From: JBKJUK01 sp046590705
GTDB taxonomy: Bacteria > Acidobacteriota > Thermoanaerobaculia > Gp7-AA8
Direction: 5' to 3'
Length of the DNA stretch: 8,517 nt
Assembly: GCA_046590705.1 (NCBI GenBank)
Contig: JBKJUK010000081.1
Coordinates: 1 to 8,517, forward strand
Position numbers and translations under genes: made by a program. Shown here one piece after another: positions 6,607 through 8,517 of the stretch (position 1 is the stretch's first letter; every line of letters starts with the position of its first letter). The notes below the pieces were generated by a model. That model had not been told where the DNA came from. It did no database searches and saw only the letters and a program-made list of their open reading frames with translations.

Positions 6607-6618
6607 ATGGTCGTTTTG

Positions 6619-6649
6619 GACGAATCTATTGTGTTAAGGTGAATTCGTC
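6619..6649. promoter_or_regulatory. Inverted repeat GACGAAT-N17-ATTCGTC across the operon promoter, possible operator
   Basis: GACGAAT at 6619-6625 and ATTCGTC at 6643-6649 are perfect 7-base inverted arms separated by 17 bases. One arm overlaps the -10 box and the other the -35 box of the minus-strand promoter. That placement suits a dimeric regulator controlling this divergent carotenoid region. I cannot assign it to a known factor such as CarH/LitR or PpsR/CrtJ, and no regulator gene of these families is in the window. Confidence 0.4.
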
Positions 6650-6651
6650 AA
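6623..6651 (-). promoter_or_regulatory. Sigma-70-like promoter for the crtI-crtB-acyltransferase operon
   Basis: On the minus strand the -35 box TTGACG (6646-6651) matches consensus at five of six positions. After a 17-base spacer comes the -10 box TAGATT (6623-6628), matching at four of six. The predicted start of transcription near 6616 gives a leader of about 20 bases before the crtI ATG. No equally good promoter is seen for the divergent gene on the plus strand. The call rests on consensus matching only. Confidence 0.6.
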
Positions 6652-6713
6652 GTTTCTCGGTTTTAACATGCAAGCGCCCGAAGCTGACAGGATGGGATCT
6701 GATAGAGCAGTAC

Positions 6714-6717
6714 GGAG
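6714..6717 (+). promoter_or_regulatory. Ribosome binding site of the crtD-like gene
   Basis: GGAG is followed by five bases and the ATG at 6723. The open frame extends upstream to 6552, but that extension crosses the start of the divergent crtI gene and has no family resemblance. This site decides for 6723. Confidence 0.65.
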
Positions 6718-6722
6718 CAGTC

Positions 6723-8258
6723 ATGAGAACGGATCAAATGGTGGTGGTCATCGGTGCCGGTGTAGGGGGAATTTCCACGGCGGTACGGCTGCGGGCGGCG
6801 GGTGTCCCTACGATACTGGTCGACCGAAATCCGCGGGCAGGCGGAAAACTGAACCTGGTCGAGAAAGGTGGCTACCGTTTCGATACCGGGCCGTCCCTGC
6901 TGACGCTGCCGGAAGTATTTCGTGAGTTGTTCACCACGGTCGGCCTGGACTTCGAGAAGGAGATCGAGCTGACTTCGCTGAATCCGTATTGTCGATATTT
7001 CTTTGAAGACGGAACCATGTTCGAGACGTCCGACTCGATCTCGGCAATGTCTGCGGCGCTGTTGGCGGAATCTCCCGAAGATGTGGGCGCGTTTTTCACC
7101 TTTCTCGGCAAGGCAGCCAGCTGGTACCAGATGTCCGCGGAAGCGGTTCTCTACGGGCCTCCGCTCGACTTCAAGAACATGGCGAAGTCGAAGTTCGATC
7201 CGATTCCTTTTTTCAGCATGCGACCATTCGAGCCACTCGACAAGTTGATCCGCCGGACTTTTCGTGACGAACGAATCAGACGCATCGCCCGACTGATCGC
7301 GCTTTACACCGGCTGCTCACCGTATCGCGCTCCGGCGATTTTCGGACTCATTCCATTTCTCGAATTCGGTCTGGGGCGCTGGTACGTGCAGGGAGGTCTC
7401 TACCGGATTTCGGAAGTTCTGATGAGGCGATATCTCGAGCTGGGAGGCGAGTACGTGCCGGAGACTTCAGTCGCATCAGTCCGTTTCGAGAAGGGGAGGG
7501 CGGTGGCCGCCATCACTGATTCCGGCCGGGAGATCGCGGGCCAGCACTTCGTGGTGAACGGAGATGTGGCCACGGCCAGCGCTTCCTTCCTGGCTGAGGC
7601 TCCGGGCGCGAAACGACTTTCCAGGCGACTCGAAGCGCTTCGTCCGTCGACGTCAGCCTTTGTCATGATGATCGGCGCAAAGTGTTCGACCGAACGATTG
7701 ATTCATCACAACATTCTTTTCTCCGCGAACGAAAAGGACGAATGGAATGAAGTGTTCACACTCAATCGTGCGCCGCAGGATCCTACGATCTACCTCAATC
7801 ATCCTTCCTTCACCGACCAGGGACTCGCGCCTGCGGGTGGCGCTGCGCTCTTCGCTATGGTGAATGTTCCTGCGATCGGCCCGTCTACAAACTGGCAATT
7901 GGAATCGCAACGTTACGCCGACCATGTGATCGACACACTGGAGCGGCGAGGTATCTCCGGACTTCGCGGTTCGATCGATGTGATGGAGACGCGTACGCCT
8001 GAAGACTTTCGCATCCGTACATTTGCGGATCGCGGGAGCCTCTACGGCAAAGCCCCCGACGGACTCATGGCCATGATGCGGCGGCCAAAAAATCGCGAAG
8101 CAGGATTCGATGGAGTTTCCTTCGTGGGAGGTACGACTCATCCTGGCGCAGGGATCCCACTCGCGGCCCTCTCCGGAAAACTCGTCGCGGACATGCTGCT
8201 CGCGGAGGGCGGCCGCGCGGAAGGCGGCCGGGGTAAGGGGGCCGGAGGCCGGAGTTAG
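6723..8258 (+). CDS. CrtI-superfamily carotenoid desaturase, probably 1-hydroxycarotenoid 3,4-desaturase (CrtD-like)
   Basis: This 511-residue FAD enzyme is a paralogue of the neighbouring crtI. It starts MRTDQMVVVIGAGVGG, with the dinucleotide-binding glycines at 11-16, then VDRNPRAGGKLN and FDTGPSLLTLP. Near the C-terminus it reads GSLYGKAPDGLMAMMRRPKNR followed by FVGGTTHPGAGIPLAALSGK (from 467). This GSLYG...RRP...GG..HPGAG.P.AALSG pattern resembles CrtD more than CrtI, and a CrtC is present to make its hydroxylated substrate. CrtP-type carotenoid oxidases and other late desaturases share much of this pattern and remain possible. The final 18 residues (AEGGRAEGGRGKGAGGRS) are a Gly/Arg-rich tail unlike the family; their DNA is repetitive and shares a 12-mer with the downstream repeat. 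It is transcribed divergently from crtI, with 125 bases between the two start codons. Confidence 0.8.
   Translation: MRTDQMVVVIGAGVGGISTAVRLRAAGVPTILVDRNPRAGGKLNLVEKGGYRFDTGPSLLTLPEVFRELFTTVGLDFEKEIELTSLNPYCRYFFEDGTMFETSDSISAMSAALLAESPEDVGAFFTFLGKAASWYQMSAEAVLYGPPLDFKNMAKSKFDPIPFFSMRPFEPLDKLIRRTFRDERIRRIARLIALYTGCSPYRAPAIFGLIPFLEFGLGRWYVQGGLYRISEVLMRRYLELGGEYVPETSVASVRFEKGRAVAAITDSGREIAGQHFVVNGDVATASASFLAEAPGAKRLSRRLEALRPSTSAFVMMIGAKCSTERLIHHNILFSANEKDEWNEVFTLNRAPQDPTIYLNHPSFTDQGLAPAGGAALFAMVNVPAIGPSTNWQLESQRYADHVIDTLERRGISGLRGSIDVMETRTPEDFRIRTFADRGSLYGKAPDGLMAMMRRPKNREAGFDGVSFVGGTTHPGAGIPLAALSGKLVADMLLAEGGRAEGGRGKGAGGRS
8195..8252 (+). repeat. GC-rich repetitive 3' end of the crtD-like gene
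   Basis: The end of the gene carries repeated GGAGGGCGGCC / GGAAGGCGGCC / GGGGGCCGGAGGCCGG units that encode only Gly, Arg, Glu, Ala and Lys. GGGCCGGAGGCC at 8239-8250 recurs exactly at 8471-8482 in the downstream non-coding region. This suggests that a repeat-type sequence entered the gene end and extended the protein. Confidence 0.5.
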
Positions 8259-8286
8259 GACAGAGCCCCCGCAACGGACCAGCACC

Positions 8287-8349
8287 GTCATTCCGAAGGA
8301 GCACGCGTACTCGATAGCGAGCGCAGAGGAATCTGCGACTGAGGAATCT
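8287..8349. repeat. Intergenic repeat-like block with ATTCC/GGAAT arms and duplicated GAGGAATCT
   Basis: GTCATTCCGA at 8287-8296 is followed by two direct copies of GAGGAATCT at 8326-8334 and 8341-8349, set 15 bases apart. ATTCC (8290-8294) and GGAAT (8328-8332) are inverted with respect to each other. The combination GTCATTCCGA...GAGGAATCT is one I recognise as typical of dispersed extragenic repeats in many bacterial genomes. A genome copy count is needed to confirm that here. Open frames across this block give low-complexity, unrecognisable translations and are not called as genes. Confidence 0.45.
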
Positions 8350-8397
8350 ACGCGAAAGGGTCGCGCTCGACATTCACAGCGCGGTCCCTGTGCGTAG
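8348..8397. terminator. Imperfect hairpin downstream of the crtD-like gene
   Basis: CTACGC (8348-8353) pairs with GCGTAG (8392-8397). Inside, AGGG (8357-8360) pairs with CCCT (8386-8389) and CGCGCT (8362-8367) pairs with AGCGCG (8378-8383), leaving a 10-base loop and small internal bulges. The structure begins about 90 bases after the crtD-like stop and could end its transcript. No T-run follows, so it may instead be the stem of a repetitive extragenic element. Confidence 0.4.
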
Positions 8398-8468
8398 AGC
8401 CCTCGCACCCACCCATCCCGCCGCTTCTAATGAACGGGTTTCTGCATATCGGTGTGAGGGCTGCCTTT

Positions 8469-8517
8469 GAGGGCCGGAGGCCCGGCATCGAAATAGCCCA
8501 GGCCGTAAGGCCTTGGG
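8469..8517. repeat. Palindromic GGCC-rich repeat at the right edge
   Basis: GGGCC-GGA-GGCCC (8471-8483) is a perfect inverted repeat. CCCAGGCC (8497-8504) and GGCCTTGGG (8509-8517) form a second hairpin with one bulge and a four-base loop. The sequence resembles extragenic palindromes that in many genomes lie near Y1-family (IS200-like/REP-associated) transposase genes, but no transposase is visible and the element is cut by the window edge. The remaining bases between 8398 and 8468 show nothing else I can name. Confidence 0.45.

Noticed and set aside
6552..6722. 57-residue N-terminal extension of the crtD-like protein
   Set aside because: It runs through the start of the divergent crtI gene and the promoter region, lacks family similarity, and the ATG at 6723 has a good ribosome site.
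6601..6722. PpsR/CrtJ-type TGT-N12-ACA operator in the crtI/crtD-like gap
   Set aside because: I looked for this spacing and found no good match.
7653..8408. Minus-strand open frame of 251 codons opposite the crtD-like gene
   Set aside because: It is antisense to strongly conserved CrtI-family sequence, has a compositionally odd translation, and is explained by high G+C codon use on the other strand.
8110..8517. A gene or transposase remnant at the right end
   Set aside because: Open frames here translate to low-complexity sequence from repeats, with no catalytic motif visible on either strand.
1..8517. tRNA, rRNA, CRISPR array or bacteriochlorophyll genes
   Set aside because: No cloverleaf-like sequence, rRNA stretch, regularly spaced repeat series or bch/puf coding sequence was seen.

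Overview
The window is a carotenoid biosynthesis cluster of about 8.5 kb from a high-G+C bacterium. A partly broken sensor kinase lies on its left, and short intergenic repeats lie on its right. The gene set (phytoene synthase, two CrtI-superfamily flavoproteins, a CrtC hydratase, a family 2 glycosyltransferase and a PlsC-type acyltransferase) fits several pigmented phyla such as Gemmatimonadota, Acidobacteriota or Chloroflexota. No ribosomal or other marker gene is present, so I do not assign a phylum. Purine-rich ribosome binding sites, ATGA stop/start overlaps and an ordinary sigma-70-like promoter are all visible.

Layout, left to right. Positions 1-198 form a large near-perfect inverted repeat of GAF-domain coding sequence (91-base arms, 16-base loop). 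The right arm runs into a plus-strand GAF histidine kinase whose frame is cut by one TGA codon at 222-224; the kinase core continues to 1193. Positions 1198-1286 hold a long imperfect hairpin between convergent genes. A CruC/CrtQ-like glycosyltransferase follows on the minus strand (1291-2406). It is divergent from a CrtC-type carotenoid 1,2-hydratase on the plus strand (2492 or 2429 to 3559). A tight minus-strand operon, crtI - crtB - plsC-like acyltransferase, runs from 6597 down to 3528; its genes are joined by ATGA overlaps and its end overlaps crtC tail to tail by 32 bases. A second CrtI-family gene, with a CrtD-like C-terminus, is divergent from it (6723-8258). The last 259 bases are non-coding and hold hairpins and repeat-like sequence.

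How the genes could work together (inference from families). CrtB condenses two geranylgeranyl diphosphates to phytoene. CrtI desaturates phytoene towards neurosporene or lycopene. CrtC hydrates the end group to a 1-hydroxy carotenoid, and the CrtD-like enzyme desaturates C-3,4. The glycosyltransferase and acyltransferase resemble the CruC/CruD pair of green sulfur bacteria and could add a sugar and then a fatty acid. No cyclase, no CrtF O-methyltransferase, no geranylgeranyl diphosphate synthase and no bacteriochlorophyll gene is in the window. The simplest predicted product is a linear, hydroxylated, glycosylated and acylated carotenoid. The crtI/crtD-like intergenic region carries a good promoter for the minus-strand operon, with an inverted repeat lying across both promoter elements, so it is the best candidate for a control point.
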